Source: a bacterium
GTDB lineage: Bacteria > Bacillota > Bacilli > Lactobacillales > Streptococcaceae
Reading direction: 5' to 3'
Assembly (NCBI GenBank): GCA_905221145.1
Contig: CAJNCA010000002.1
Span: 310,001-374,000 of the forward strand
Length of the DNA stretch: 64,000 bases
Shown here: positions 50,404 through 58,697 of the stretch, piece by piece
Layout of the letters: each line of letters opens with the position of its first letter
How positions within the stretch are numbered: position 1 is the stretch's first letter
Translations under genes and position numbers: made by a program
Notes under the pieces: model-generated
The model's database searches: none
What the model saw: only the letters and a program-made list of their open reading frames with translations
What the model was told of the DNA's origin: nothing

Positions 50404-50589
50404 ATGAACCCATTAGATTTGTTTAATCAAGTAAAAGAACTAATCGAGACAAAAGATTTTGAAGCTGCAAAAACATTCGTTGCAGAAAATCAAGATCAAC
50501 TCGGAGAATACTTCGCACAAGCTCAGCAGTTGATTTCTGGTTCGGAAGGTTTAGATGGCCTCGTTGGAAAGATTAAAGGATTTTTCTAA
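50404..50589 (+). CDS. unknown 61-aa acidic protein
   Basis: Not recognised. Starts MNPLDLFNQV with AAGGAG upstream. Predicted almost fully helical: an acidic amphipathic helix (about 5-35), a second helix rich in Gln (37-46), then a Gly-rich turn and the basic hydrophobic end VGKIKGFF. No signal peptide or membrane helix. Its own promoter region upstream (about 230 nt, divergent from rpiA) and own terminator suggest a real gene. Confidence 0.7.
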   Translation: MNPLDLFNQVKELIETKDFEAAKTFVAENQDQLGEYFAQAQQLISGSEGLDGLVGKIKGFF

Positions 50590-50597
50590 AAAATACA

Positions 50598-50626
50598 AAG
50601 GCGCCTGAAACGATCAGGTGCCTTTT
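50598..50626. terminator. shared terminator of the 61-aa gene and nnrD
   Basis: 9-bp stem GGCGCCTGA / TCAGGTGCC (one G-U) flanked by A and T runs; overlaps the nnrD stop codon. Confidence 0.85.
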
Positions 50627-51464
50627 AAAGATATTTTTTCATAATTTTAGGAAGATAAGAGCTGATTTCCGTCGGCAAGACCACATAATGTTCTTGAGAT
50701 AGTTCTTGAGCTATAGCTGAATGAAGATGAGTCGCTACGGTTACGCGTTCATAAAGACTGGCTTGTTTAAACTGGCCTACAAATCCTGCTATCATCCCAG
50801 CTAGTGTATCTCCCATTCCCCCAGTAGCCTGATAGGGACCACCAACCTGTAACTGGTAATAATCAGACTGGCCAACCTGCCAAATACGAGTAGCCGGACC
50901 TTTCTCTACCAAAATTGTTCCTTGAGGAAAGGAAGTCAGGGCACTAGCTGTTGCATCTTCGTTTTGCTTTTCAATAGTAATTCCAGACAGTTTTTCCCAT
51001 TCTTTTTGGTGGGGAGTTAAGATAAGCTGACACGAAGGCAATGATAATCTAGTTCTAGCAAGGATGGTTAAGGCCCCTCCGTCTACAATCAAAATCTGAT
51101 TCTGTCTTAATCTAGCAAAAACCTGTTTTACTAGATTTTCTCCAAAAGCATCGTCTCGTAAACCAGGTCCCACTAAGACCACTTCTGCCCTCTCCAACTG
51201 CTCTTTTAACAGTTGCTGGTCTTGAAGAGAAAAGGCCATAGCCTCAGGTAAATGACTGTGCAAAGCTGGGATATTTTCCCTATCCGTTCCAACAGTCACC
51301 AATCCTGCACCGCTTTTTACAGCTGCTAAAGCAGCCATGACGATAGCACCACCATAGGGATAAGTCCCACCAAGCAAGAGCAGACGGCCATAGTCTCCTT
51401 TATGACTTGTACGAGAACGTTCAATAATGACTTTTTCTAGTAAGGCTTGATCAATCACTTTCAT
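50625..51464 (-). CDS. nnrD: ADP-dependent NAD(P)H-hydrate dehydratase
   Basis: Repairs hydrated NADH and NADPH. 279 aa, ribokinase-like (YjeF C-terminal/CARKD) fold. Motifs GDYGRLLLLGG, VLVGPGL, LTPHQKEW and catalytic GGMGDTLAGMIAG are present. The epimerase half (NnrE) is not fused here. AGGAAAAAACG precedes the ATG. Confidence 0.92.
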   Translation of the reverse strand: MKVIDQALLEKVIIERSRTSHKGDYGRLLLLGGTYPYGGAIVMAALAAVKSGAGLVTVGTDRENIPALHSHLPEAMAFSLQDQQLLKEQLERAEVVLVGPGLRDDAFGENLVKQVFARLRQNQILIVDGGALTILARTRLSLPSCQLILTPHQKEWEKLSGITIEKQNEDATASALTSFPQGTILVEKGPATRIWQVGQSDYYQLQVGGPYQATGGMGDTLAGMIAGFVGQFKQASLYERVTVATHLHSAIAQELSQEHYVVLPTEISSYLPKIMKKYL

Positions 51465-51494
51465 CGTTTTTTCCTCTCACATTTATTATACAAC

Positions 51495-51519
51495 AAAAAG
51501 GAGGCGCAGACCTCCTTTT
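51495..51519 (-). terminator. terminator of folD
   Basis: Stem AAAAGGAGG / CCTCCTTTT followed by TTG on the minus strand. Confidence 0.8.
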
Positions 51520-51604
51520 GTAATCTTATATCTAAAATTTAATATTCATTTCTGACATTTTAGATATAGCTATAGAAAACACACTCTCTTCAGCGAATTC
51601 TCTC

Positions 51605-52462
51605 TTATTTTCTTTCCAATGTCCGAACTGCTGCCTGATAAGTTTGTTCCATCAGCATAGTAATGGTCATAGGACCAACACCTCCAGGAACTGGCGTGAT
51701 ATGACTAGCAAGTGGTGCAACCGCCTCATAATCAACATCCCCACAGAGCTTACCATTTTCATCGCGGTTCATCCCAACGTCAATGACAACAGCACCTGGT
51801 TTGACAAAGTCAGGAGTCACAAACTTGGCACGACCGATTGCGACCACAAGAATATCCGCTTTTGCAGCAACCTTAGCGAGATTATGAGTCCGTGAGTGAG
51901 TCAAGGTCACTGTTGCATTCTTGGCCAAAAGAAGCTGGGCCATGGGTTTTCCAACGATATTGGAACGACCGATAACAACGGCATTTTTACCTTCTAAATC
52001 AATTCCATACTCATGAAACATCTCCATAATTCCTGCAGGTGTCGATGGAATCATAACTGGATGGCCAGACCAAAGACGTCCCATGTTTAGAGGATGGAAA
52101 CCATCCACATCCTTTTCTGGGTCAATGGCTAATAAAACTGCCTCTTCATCGATATGTTTTGGTAATGGCAACTGGACCAAAATCCCATGCCAAGCTGAAT
52201 CCTGATTGTATTTGGCAATCAAGTCTAACAACTCCTCTTGAGTAATGGTCTCTGGAACTCGCACTACTTCGCTACGGAAACCAGCCGCAAGAGCAGAACG
52301 TTCCTTGTTACGAACATAGACTTGGCTTGCAGGATTATCTCCCACCAAAATCACTACCAAACCAGGTACTAGACCTGTTTCTTCCTTTAATTTTGCAGTC
52401 TTTTCAGCCAACAGCCCCTGCAATTTGGCCGCTAAAGCCTTCCCATCAATAATCTGTGTCAT
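51605..52462 (-). CDS. folD: bifunctional methylenetetrahydrofolate dehydrogenase/cyclohydrolase
   Basis: Interconverts 5,10-methylene- and 10-formyl-tetrahydrofolate. 285 aa from the ATG at 52462 ([10 protein letters not shown]); the 26-codon upstream reading lacks support. [21 protein letters not shown] and [14 protein letters not shown] are diagnostic; the catalytic Lys lies in the first of these. Confidence 0.97.
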   Translation of the reverse strand: MTQIIDGKALAAKLQGLLAEKTAKLKEETGLVPGLVVILVGDNPASQVYVRNKERSALAAGFRSEVVRVPETITQEELLDLIAKYNQDSAWHGILVQLPLPKHIDEEAVLLAIDPEKDVDGFHPLNMGRLWSGHPVMIPSTPAGIMEMFHEYGIDLEGKNAVVIGRSNIVGKPMAQLLLAKNATVTLTHSRTHNLAKVAAKADILVVAIGRAKFVTPDFVKPGAVVIDVGMNRDENGKLCGDVDYEAVAPLASHITPVPGGVGPMTITMLMEQTYQAAVRTLERK

Positions 52463-52561
52463 ATCACTTCTCTTTTCTTTCAAATATCTTCCATTATACC
52501 AAAAACTGCTAGTCCCCTCTAACACTTCTTTCTTAGGCAACCCTATAGTTTCAAACTATAA

Positions 52562-52585
52562 GAAAAAGCTCGGGTCGAGCTTTTC
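52562..52585 (-). terminator. terminator of amino-acid ABC pair
   Basis: Stem GAAAAGCTCG / CGAGCTTTTTC with a 3-nt loop. Confidence 0.8.
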
Positions 52586-52615
52586 ATTAATCTTGTCTTG
52601 AAATTTTAAAATAGA

Positions 52616-53350
52616 CTATAAAACCTTACCCAAGAAGTCCTTAGTCCGTTGTTCTTGGGTTTGTTCAAAAATCTGCTCTGGTGTTCCGTCTTCAACAACC
52701 ACACCGTCTGCCATAAAGATAACACGGTCTGCCACCTCACGGGCAAATCCCATTTCATGTGTTACGATAACCATAGTCATTCCTGACTTGGCAAGGTCTT
52801 GCATAACAGCTAGAACTTCTCCAACCATTTCAGGGTCCAAGGCTGAGGTTGGCTCGTCAAAGAGCAAAACATCTGGTTCCATGGCCAACCCACGCGCGAT
52901 GGCAATCCGTTGTTGCTGGCCACCTGACAAACTCTGTGGATAAGCGTCTGCCTTATCTGGCAAACCAACTTTTTCCAACAGCTCTTGGGCTCTCTTCTCA
53001 GCCACTGCCTTGCTCTCACCTTTGGTCTTGATAGGTGACAAGGTGATATTTTCCATCACAGTCATATTAGGAAAGAGATTGAATTGTTGGAAAACCATGC
53101 CCATCTTCTCACGCATGGCAAACAGGTCATTCTTCTTGTCCGTAATATCGACTCCCTCAAAGATAACCTTCCCCTTGGTTGCTTCTTCCAGCAAATTCAT
53201 AGAGCGAAGTAAAGTAGACTTCCCACTCCCTGAAGGACCAATGATAACGACAACCTCTCCACGTTTAATCTCGAGGTTGATTCCCTTTAATACTTCATTC
53301 TTTCCAAAGGATTTATGTAAATTTTCAATTTTTATCAAGGTTTCTGTCAT
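52616..53350 (-). CDS. polar amino acid ABC transporter ATPase
   Basis: GlnQ/HisP-type ATPase. 244 aa. Walker [10 protein letters not shown], signature [14 protein letters not shown], Walker [14 protein letters not shown]. Stop/start overlap with the permease gene (1 nt). No substrate-binding protein is encoded next to it. Confidence 0.92.
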   Translation of the reverse strand: MTETLIKIENLHKSFGKNEVLKGINLEIKRGEVVVIIGPSGSGKSTLLRSMNLLEEATKGKVIFEGVDITDKKNDLFAMREKMGMVFQQFNLFPNMTVMENITLSPIKTKGESKAVAEKRAQELLEKVGLPDKADAYPQSLSGGQQQRIAIARGLAMEPDVLLFDEPTSALDPEMVGEVLAVMQDLAKSGMTMVIVTHEMGFAREVADRVIFMADGVVVEDGTPEQIFEQTQEQRTKDFLGKVL

Positions 53351-54033
53351 TATTTCTTATCTCCTTGTCCCATACGTTTTTCAAAAGCTTTCAAAGCTAC
53401 GGTCAAAATAGAAGTCATAATCAAGTAGTAAAAGGCTGCAAATAAAAGTGGTGTCAAAGGTAGATAGGTTGTTGTAGAAACTGTTGTAGCCCCGTTCCAC
53501 AACTCCATGACCCCAATTGCTGATAAGAGGGAACTATCCTTGATAATGGTGATAAATTCGTTCCCCAATGCTGGCAAGATATTTTTGATTGCTTGTGGCA
53601 AAATCACATAACGCATGGCATTTTTAGGACGAATCCCTAGCGAATAAGCCGCCTCTAGCTGACCTTTTGGAACCGCATTAATCCCAGCACGAACAGTCTC
53701 AGAAACATAAGCACCACTATTCATAGAGATAATCAAAATCCCTGGAATCAGACGAGAAAGATCAACACCCAAAATCCCAACCTGAATAGTCGGAGCATTG
53801 ATATGCATAAGGGCAAAGGCAATCATAATCTGAACCATCATCGGTGTCCCACGGAAAATCCAAACGTACAAGTTGGCGAGCCAAACAAGAGGTTTAAACT
53901 TTGAGCGTTGCCCAAAAGCCAAGACAACACCCAAAATAGTTCCCAAAAAGACAACACAGATAGAAATGAGAACCGTCACAACAGCCCCATAGTTAAAATA
54001 AGGTAAATACTTAGGTAAAAAAGAAAAATTCAT
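53350..54033 (-). CDS. polar amino acid ABC transporter permease
   Basis: HisM/GlnP-type permease. 227 aa from the ATG at 54033 ([10 protein letters not shown]). About five helices and the EAA loop [21 protein letters not shown] (shown to 21, here the motif spans about 138-158). No fused binding domain at either end. Confidence 0.9.
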   Translation of the reverse strand: MNFSFLPKYLPYFNYGAVVTVLISICVVFLGTILGVVLAFGQRSKFKPLVWLANLYVWIFRGTPMMVQIMIAFALMHINAPTIQVGILGVDLSRLIPGILIISMNSGAYVSETVRAGINAVPKGQLEAAYSLGIRPKNAMRYVILPQAIKNILPALGNEFITIIKDSSLLSAIGVMELWNGATTVSTTTYLPLTPLLFAAFYYLIMTSILTVALKAFEKRMGQGDKK

Positions 54034-54067
54034 AGTCACACTGCTTTCTAAAATAGAATACTGTATG

Positions 54068-54096
54068 ATTATAACATGTATTGAATTAAAATTCAA
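54068..54096 (-). promoter_or_regulatory. promoter of amino-acid ABC pair
   Basis: -35 TTGAAT (54091-54096), 17-nt spacer, extended -10 TGT-TATAAT (54068-54073). Confidence 0.8.
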
Positions 54097-54163
54097 ACTT
54101 TTTATCCAATTTATTCAAAAAAACTTTAAGCTGGTAGAATTAGCGAGAAATCTTAGTTTTTTC

Positions 54164-54193
54164 TAGTCAAGTTGGCCTCCTTTATGGTAAAAT
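54164..54193 (+). promoter_or_regulatory. promoter of DUF1797 gene
   Basis: Extended -10 TGG-TAAAAT (54188-54193) with weak -35 TAGTCA at 18 nt. Confidence 0.55.
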
Positions 54194-54223
54194 AGTAACG
54201 ATAAGAAATGAAGGAGAATCAAA

Positions 54224-54454
54224 ATGGAATCACATTTGGTTAGAATCATCAACCGCCTTGAAGCAATGGCAAAAGACGGCGGAAATTTAAAACGTAATTT
54301 TGAACGCGAAGGAGTTGTTGTTGCAGAAGTTGCATACAGCCATGATGAAGAAAACGGCTCAATCTTTACTCTTCGTGATGTAGAAGCTCGCGAAACGTAT
54401 ACTTTTGATAGCATTGACTTGATTGCAATGGAGATTTACGAACTTCTCTACTAA
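54224..54454 (+). CDS. DUF1797 (YkuJ-like) family protein
   Basis: Unknown function. 76 aa, mixed alpha/beta, starts MESHLVRIINRLEAMAKDG with AAGGAG upstream. The arrangement (N-terminal helix, then FEREGVVVAEVAY and FTLRDVEARETYTFDSIDL strands) fits the DUF1797/YkuJ family. Single gene with own terminator. Confidence 0.78.
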   Translation: MESHLVRIINRLEAMAKDGGNLKRNFEREGVVVAEVAYSHDEENGSIFTLRDVEARETYTFDSIDLIAMEIYELLY

Positions 54455-54491
54455 TCTAAAACAAGCCGGGATTGCCCCTGCATGTCTAACC

Positions 54492-54526
54492 AAAATCCTT
54501 TTTGTCTCACAAATAGGATTTTTTTA
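54492..54526 (+). terminator. terminator of DUF1797 gene
   Basis: Stem AAAATCCT / AGGATTTT followed by TTTAT. Confidence 0.75.
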
Positions 54527-54585
54527 TAACTCAAATTCTCAAAAATTTTCATTGTAACAACTTCTCAAAGCTGCAATCTTTTTAC

Positions 54586-54613
54586 TTGCTTTACACCCCA
54601 ATCCTGTTATAAT
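54586..54613 (+). promoter_or_regulatory. promoter of clpE
   Basis: -35 TTGCTT (54586-54591), 16-nt spacer, extended -10 TGT-TATAAT (54608-54613). Confidence 0.75.
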
Positions 54614-54626
54614 GAGAGTATAGAAA

Positions 54627-54643
54627 TTTGACTATTTTTGACC
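54627..54643. promoter_or_regulatory. CtsR operator of clpE
   Basis: On the minus strand GGTCAAAAATAGTCAAA, a full match to the CtsR heptad repeat RGTCAAANANRGTCAAA. It lies just after the expected transcription start, where a bound repressor blocks clpE until heat or misfolding stress. Confidence 0.92.
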
Positions 54644-54683
54644 TTTAAACAGGTCAGCCTAAAGAAAGAAATGAGGTAGATGT

Positions 54684-56942
54684 ATGCTTTGTCAAAACTG
54701 TAAAATCAACGACTCAACAATTCATCTTTACACCAATCTCAATGGAAAACAAAAACAAATTGACCTCTGTCAAAACTGCTACAAGATTATCAAGACTGAT
54801 CCTAACAACAGTCTCTTTAAAGGTATGACGGATTTGAACAATCGTGACTTTGATCCTTTCGGCGATTTCTTCAACGACCTAAACAATTTCAGACCTTCTA
54901 ACAATACTCCTCCAACTCCCCCAACCCAATCAGGTGGAGGCTACGGTGGAAACGGCGGTTATGGCTCCCAAAATCGTGGACCTGCCCAAACTCCGCCTCC
55001 TAGCCAAGAAAAAGGCCTGCTAGAAGAATTTGGTATCAATGTAACTGAGATTGCTCGTCGTGGCGATATTGACCCCGTTATTGGACGCGACGATGAGATT
55101 ATCCGTGTCATCGAGATTCTCAATCGTAGAACCAAGAATAATCCTGTTCTTATCGGTGAACCTGGTGTCGGAAAAACTGCCGTTGTCGAAGGTCTAGCTC
55201 AGAAAATTGTTGATGGCGATGTTCCACATAAACTCCAAGGCAAACAAGTCATCCGTTTGGATGTAGTTAGCTTAGTTCAAGGAACGGGTATCCGTGGACA
55301 ATTTGAAGAACGCATGCAAAAACTCATGGAAGAAATTCGCAAACGTGAGGATATTATCCTCTTTATCGATGAAATCCATGAAATTGTTGGTGCGGGGTCT
55401 GCGGGCGATGGCAATATGGACGCAGGAAATATCCTCAAGCCAGCCCTTGCTCGTGGGGAACTGCAACTGGTCGGTGCCACTACCCTCAATGAATACCGTA
55501 TCATTGAAAAAGATGCTGCCCTAGAGCGTCGTATGCAACCTGTTAAGGTCGATGAACCAACCGTAGAAGAAACAATCACTATCCTCAAAGGAATTCAAAA
55601 GAAATACGAAGACTACCACCACGTTCAATATACTGATGCTGCAATTGAAGCAGCTGCAACTCTTTCCAATCGCTACATCCAAGATCGCTTCTTACCTGAC
55701 AAGGCCATTGACCTCCTAGATGAAGCAGGTTCTAAGATGAACTTAACCTTGAATTTTGTAGATCCTAAAGTGATTGATCAGCGCTTGATTGAAGCTGAAA
55801 ATCTCAAATCTCAAGCTACACGAGAGGAAGATTTTGAGAAGGCTGCCTATTTCCGCGACCAGATTGCCAAGTATAAGGAAATGCAAAAGAAAAAGGTCAC
55901 AGACCAAGATACTCCTATCATCAGTGAGAAAACCATTGAGCACATTATCGAGCAGAAAACCAACATTCCTGTTGGCGATTTGAAAGAGAAAGAACAATCT
56001 CAACTCATCCATCTAGCCGAGGATCTCAAGTCTCATGTTATTGGGCAAGACGATGCTGTCGATAAGATTGCCAAGGCTATTCGCCGTAATCGTGTCGGAC
56101 TTGGGACCCCTAATCGTCCAATTGGAAGTTTCCTCTTTGTTGGACCAACTGGTGTCGGTAAGACAGAACTTTCCAAACAACTAGCCATTGAACTTTTTGG
56201 TTCTGCTGACAGCATGATTCGCTTTGACATGAGTGAATACATGGAAAAACATAGCGTTGCTAAGTTGGTCGGTGCCCCTCCAGGTTATGTTGGCTATGAT
56301 GAGGCTGGGCAATTAACTGAAAAAGTTCGTCGCAATCCATATTCTCTCATTCTTCTCGATGAAGTGGAAAAAGCTCACCCTGATGTTATGCACATGTTCC
56401 TTCAAGTCTTGGACGATGGACGTTTGACAGATGGGCAAGGACGTACCGTCAGCTTTAAGGATGCCATTATTATCATGACCTCAAATGCAGGTACAGGTAA
56501 GGCCGAAGCCAGCGTTGGTTTCGGGGCAGCTCGCGAAGGACGTACCAACTCTGTTCTTGGTGAACTCGGTAACTTCTTTAGCCCAGAGTTCATGAACCGT
56601 TTTGACGGCATCATCGAGTTCAAAGCTCTCAGCAAGGATAATCTCCTTCAAATCGTCGAGCTCATGCTAGCTGATGTTAATAAGCGCCTCTCTAGCAACA
56701 ACATTCATCTCGATGTGACAGACAAAGTCAAGGAAAAATTGGTTGACCTCGGTTATGATCCAAAAATGGGGGCACGCCCACTTCGTCGTACTATTCAAGA
56801 CTATATAGAGGACGCTATCACTGACTACTACCTTGAAAATCCAAGCGAAAAAGACCTCAAGGCAGTTATGACCAGCAAGGGCAAGATTCAAATTAAGTCT
56901 GCCAAAAAAGCTGAAGTGAAAACTTCTGAAAAAGAAGTATAA
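54684..56942 (+). CDS. clpE: ATP-dependent protease ATPase subunit ClpE
   Basis: Hsp100 unfoldase that feeds ClpP and helps disaggregate or degrade heat-damaged proteins. 752 aa. N-terminal zinc finger C3, C6, C29, C32, then a Gly/Pro-rich linker (about 75-110), AAA+ domain 1 (GEPGVGKT), a UVR-like coiled region (about 375-410), AAA+ domain 2 (GPTGVGKT) and the C-terminal D2-small domain. No N-terminal ClpC-type repeat domain, as expected for ClpE. GAAAGAAATGAGG precedes the ATG. Controlled by the CtsR box. Confidence 0.97.
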   Translation: MLCQNCKINDSTIHLYTNLNGKQKQIDLCQNCYKIIKTDPNNSLFKGMTDLNNRDFDPFGDFFNDLNNFRPSNNTPPTPPTQSGGGYGGNGGYGSQNRGPAQTPPPSQEKGLLEEFGINVTEIARRGDIDPVIGRDDEIIRVIEILNRRTKNNPVLIGEPGVGKTAVVEGLAQKIVDGDVPHKLQGKQVIRLDVVSLVQGTGIRGQFEERMQKLMEEIRKREDIILFIDEIHEIVGAGSAGDGNMDAGNILKPALARGELQLVGATTLNEYRIIEKDAALERRMQPVKVDEPTVEETITILKGIQKKYEDYHHVQYTDAAIEAAATLSNRYIQDRFLPDKAIDLLDEAGSKMNLTLNFVDPKVIDQRLIEAENLKSQATREEDFEKAAYFRDQIAKYKEMQKKKVTDQDTPIISEKTIEHIIEQKTNIPVGDLKEKEQSQLIHLAEDLKSHVIGQDDAVDKIAKAIRRNRVGLGTPNRPIGSFLFVGPTGVGKTELSKQLAIELFGSADSMIRFDMSEYMEKHSVAKLVGAPPGYVGYDEAGQLTEKVRRNPYSLILLDEVEKAHPDVMHMFLQVLDDGRLTDGQGRTVSFKDAIIIMTSNAGTGKAEASVGFGAAREGRTNSVLGELGNFFSPEFMNRFDGIIEFKALSKDNLLQIVELMLADVNKRLSSNNIHLDVTDKVKEKLVDLGYDPKMGARPLRRTIQDYIEDAITDYYLENPSEKDLKAVMTSKGKIQIKSAKKAEVKTSEKEV

Positions 56943-56952
56943 ATCCTATAGA

Positions 56953-56992
56953 AAAGGAGTAGAAAATGAAAATTTTCTGCTTCTTTTTACTA
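56953..56992 (+). terminator. terminator of clpE
   Basis: Stem AAAAGGAGTAGAAAAT / ATTTTCTGCTTCTTTT followed by T-rich sequence. Its left arm mimics a ribosome site plus ATG. Confidence 0.8.
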
Positions 56993-57008
56993 AAATAACT
57001 GTAATTTC

Positions 57009-57037
57009 TTGACAGCTTGCCCTTTGTCCATTAAGAT
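57009..57037 (+). promoter_or_regulatory. promoter of NUDIX gene
   Basis: -35 TTGACA (57009-57014, perfect), 17-nt spacer, -10 TAAGAT (57032-57037). It excludes the longer start at 57009. Confidence 0.75.
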
Positions 57038-57071
57038 AATAATAACAATACTAGATAATGAGGAAAATGCA

Positions 57072-57524
57072 ATGGCAAACCCAACTTTTGGAGAAAAAAA
57101 AGCAAATACAGACTATGTTGCACGCTATGGAGTGTATGCAGTTATCCCTGACGCTGAACAAAAACAAATTGTTCTTGTTCAAGCGCCTAATGGCGCTTGG
57201 TTCTTACCAGGTGGCGAAATTGAAGCAGGTGAAAATCATCAAGAAGCCCTAAAACGTGAATTGATTGAAGAGCTTGGCTTCACAGCTGAAATTGGTAGCT
57301 ATTACGGACAAGCTGACGAATATTTCTACTCTCGTCACCGTGATACCTACTACTACAATCCTGCCTACCTCTATGAAGCAACTTCCTTCAAAGAAGTACA
57401 ACAACCATTAGAAGACTTTAATCATATTGCCTGGTTCCCTATTGACGAGGCTATTGAAAACCTCAAACGTGGTAGCCATAAATGGGCTATCCAATCTTGG
57501 AAAAAACAGCATAAGATTGACTAA
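57072..57524 (+). CDS. NUDIX hydrolase
   Basis: Hydrolyses a nucleoside diphosphate linked to X; substrate unknown. 150 aa from the ATG at 57072 (MANPTFGEKK, GAGGAAAA upstream). The NUDIX box GGEIEAGENHQEALKREL, continuing IEELGF, is complete with the catalytic Glu residues. Other MutT-like roles (8-oxo-dGTP, nucleotide sugars) cannot be separated. Confidence 0.87.
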   Translation: MANPTFGEKKANTDYVARYGVYAVIPDAEQKQIVLVQAPNGAWFLPGGEIEAGENHQEALKRELIEELGFTAEIGSYYGQADEYFYSRHRDTYYYNPAYLYEATSFKEVQQPLEDFNHIAWFPIDEAIENLKRGSHKWAIQSWKKQHKID

Positions 57525-57550
57525 ATCAAGCTACTTTATTTAAAAAGTGC

Positions 57551-57556
57551 TATAAT
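57551..57556 (+). promoter_or_regulatory. extended -10 box of DUF1827 gene
   Basis: TGC-TATAAT; no good -35. The GGAGG site and ATG follow at normal distance. Confidence 0.6.
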
Positions 57557-57582
57557 AGAATTAGAAAATCGGAGGAAATGTT

Positions 57583-57882
57583 ATGAAGCTTATCAATACG
57601 ACAAACTCACACTCGCAACTTGTAAAAAGCCAGCTAGAAAGTACAGATGCAACCCTTGTTGAGGTCTATTCTGCAGGGAATACTGATGTTATTTTTACCC
57701 AAGCTCCGCTTCACTATGAAATCCTCATTTCAAATAAACACCGTGCTATTCGCGAAACCGAAATCGAAGCCATCCAAGAGTTTTTCTTGAAACGTAAAAT
57801 TGATAAGGACTCTATTGATGAGGCCAATATCAAAACACTCTATTCAGAAAAATTAATTGGGATTTCGATTCCAACAAAATAA
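57583..57882 (+). CDS. DUF1827 family protein
   Basis: Unknown function. 99 aa, starts MKLINTTNSHSQLVKSQLES with GGAGG upstream. Family assignment by length and sequence character. Followed by a large hairpin. Confidence 0.78.
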   Translation: MKLINTTNSHSQLVKSQLESTDATLVEVYSAGNTDVIFTQAPLHYEILISNKHRAIRETEIEAIQEFFLKRKIDKDSIDEANIKTLYSEKLIGISIPTK

Positions 57883-57886
57883 CATT

Positions 57887-57968
57887 TTGGAGAGATTAAA
57901 AAGTTTTTTGAACCTTACAGCACAAAACGAGGTTCTCACTTGCTTTTTTAATCATCTCCAATTTTTTA
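57887..57968 (+). terminator. large branched hairpin after DUF1827 gene
   Basis: Outer stem of about 17 bp (57887-57903 with 57943-57961, two single-base bulges), inner stem GAACCT / AGGTTC (57910-57915 with 57930-57935), then ATTTTTTAT. Works as a terminator but is much larger than the others here. Confidence 0.65.
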
Positions 57969-58017
57969 TCTTTAAATCCTATCAAACACAGTTTTATAGG
58001 TAACTAAGGAGACAAAC

Positions 58018-58650
58018 ATGGGAGACATAATATATAGAGAGGCAAGAATTGAGGAGTACGAAAAAATTGGAAAACTATTAGCCAAGTCCTTTCTTGACTA
58101 TCCTTTTTTAACGATAATAACTGATGATTTAAAGAAAGCTGATTCCTTTTCTTCTTTCGTCGAAACATTGCAAATTCTGCTTACTAGAGTCTATATTAAA
58201 AAAGGAAACTGTTTAATTGCTGAACAAGATGGAGAATTACTAGCAGTTGCCCTTTTGCAACAAAAGGATTTCTGTATACTATCCTATCTACGAAATGGCG
58301 GAACAAAAATTTTTCGCTACATTCGACCACTTAATCTTTTTAAATACTTTGACTTTGTAAAACGTTCCAAAAAACACTTAGAACAATCAGGAGAGTTTGA
58401 TTGGTATTTGATGGCTTTAGCTGTCAATACAGCAAGTAAGGGACAGGGAATAGGCAGTACTTTTCTGACACAAGGAATTGAACCCTATGTCAAATCAAAA
58501 GGCTGTGAGCACTTAGGACTCATTACAAGCACAGCAAACAATGCCTCTTTCTATGAAAAAAATGATTATGTATTACTGGACTATATGGACTTAGAATACG
58601 GATCAAGATCCATTGGTAACTGGGCATTTTTAAAAACAATTAAGCAATAA
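58018..58650 (+). CDS. GNAT family acetyltransferase
   Basis: Acetyl-CoA-dependent N-acetyltransferase; substrate unknown. 210 aa. The acetyl-CoA motif is in LAVNTASKGQGIGSTFLTQG (about 140-159) and the C-terminal NNASFYEKNDY is typical of GNATs. The codon use is more AT-rich than neighbouring housekeeping genes, consistent with an accessory gene. AAGGAG precedes the ATG. Confidence 0.82.
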   Translation: MGDIIYREARIEEYEKIGKLLAKSFLDYPFLTIITDDLKKADSFSSFVETLQILLTRVYIKKGNCLIAEQDGELLAVALLQQKDFCILSYLRNGGTKIFRYIRPLNLFKYFDFVKRSKKHLEQSGEFDWYLMALAVNTASKGQGIGSTFLTQGIEPYVKSKGCEHLGLITSTANNASFYEKNDYVLLDYMDLEYGSRSIGNWAFLKTIKQ

Positions 58651-58690
58651 AAAAGATTTGGTTCTGCTTCTCACAGAACCAAATCTTTTT
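58651..58690. terminator. shared terminator of GNAT gene and ezrA
   Basis: 15-bp stem AAGATTTGGTTCTG / CAGAACCAAATCTT flanked by A5 and T6. Confidence 0.9.
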
Positions 58691-58697
58691 TATTATG

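Noticed and set aside
54163..54414. Antisense 83-aa frame over the DUF1797 gene
   Set aside because: Covers the promoter and coding region of a better-supported gene and has no ribosome site.
56966..56998. Tiny frame ATGAAAATTTTC... (10 codons) behind AAAGGAG after clpE
   Set aside because: It is the clpE terminator: the ribosome-site-like run and the ATG form the left arm of the stem.
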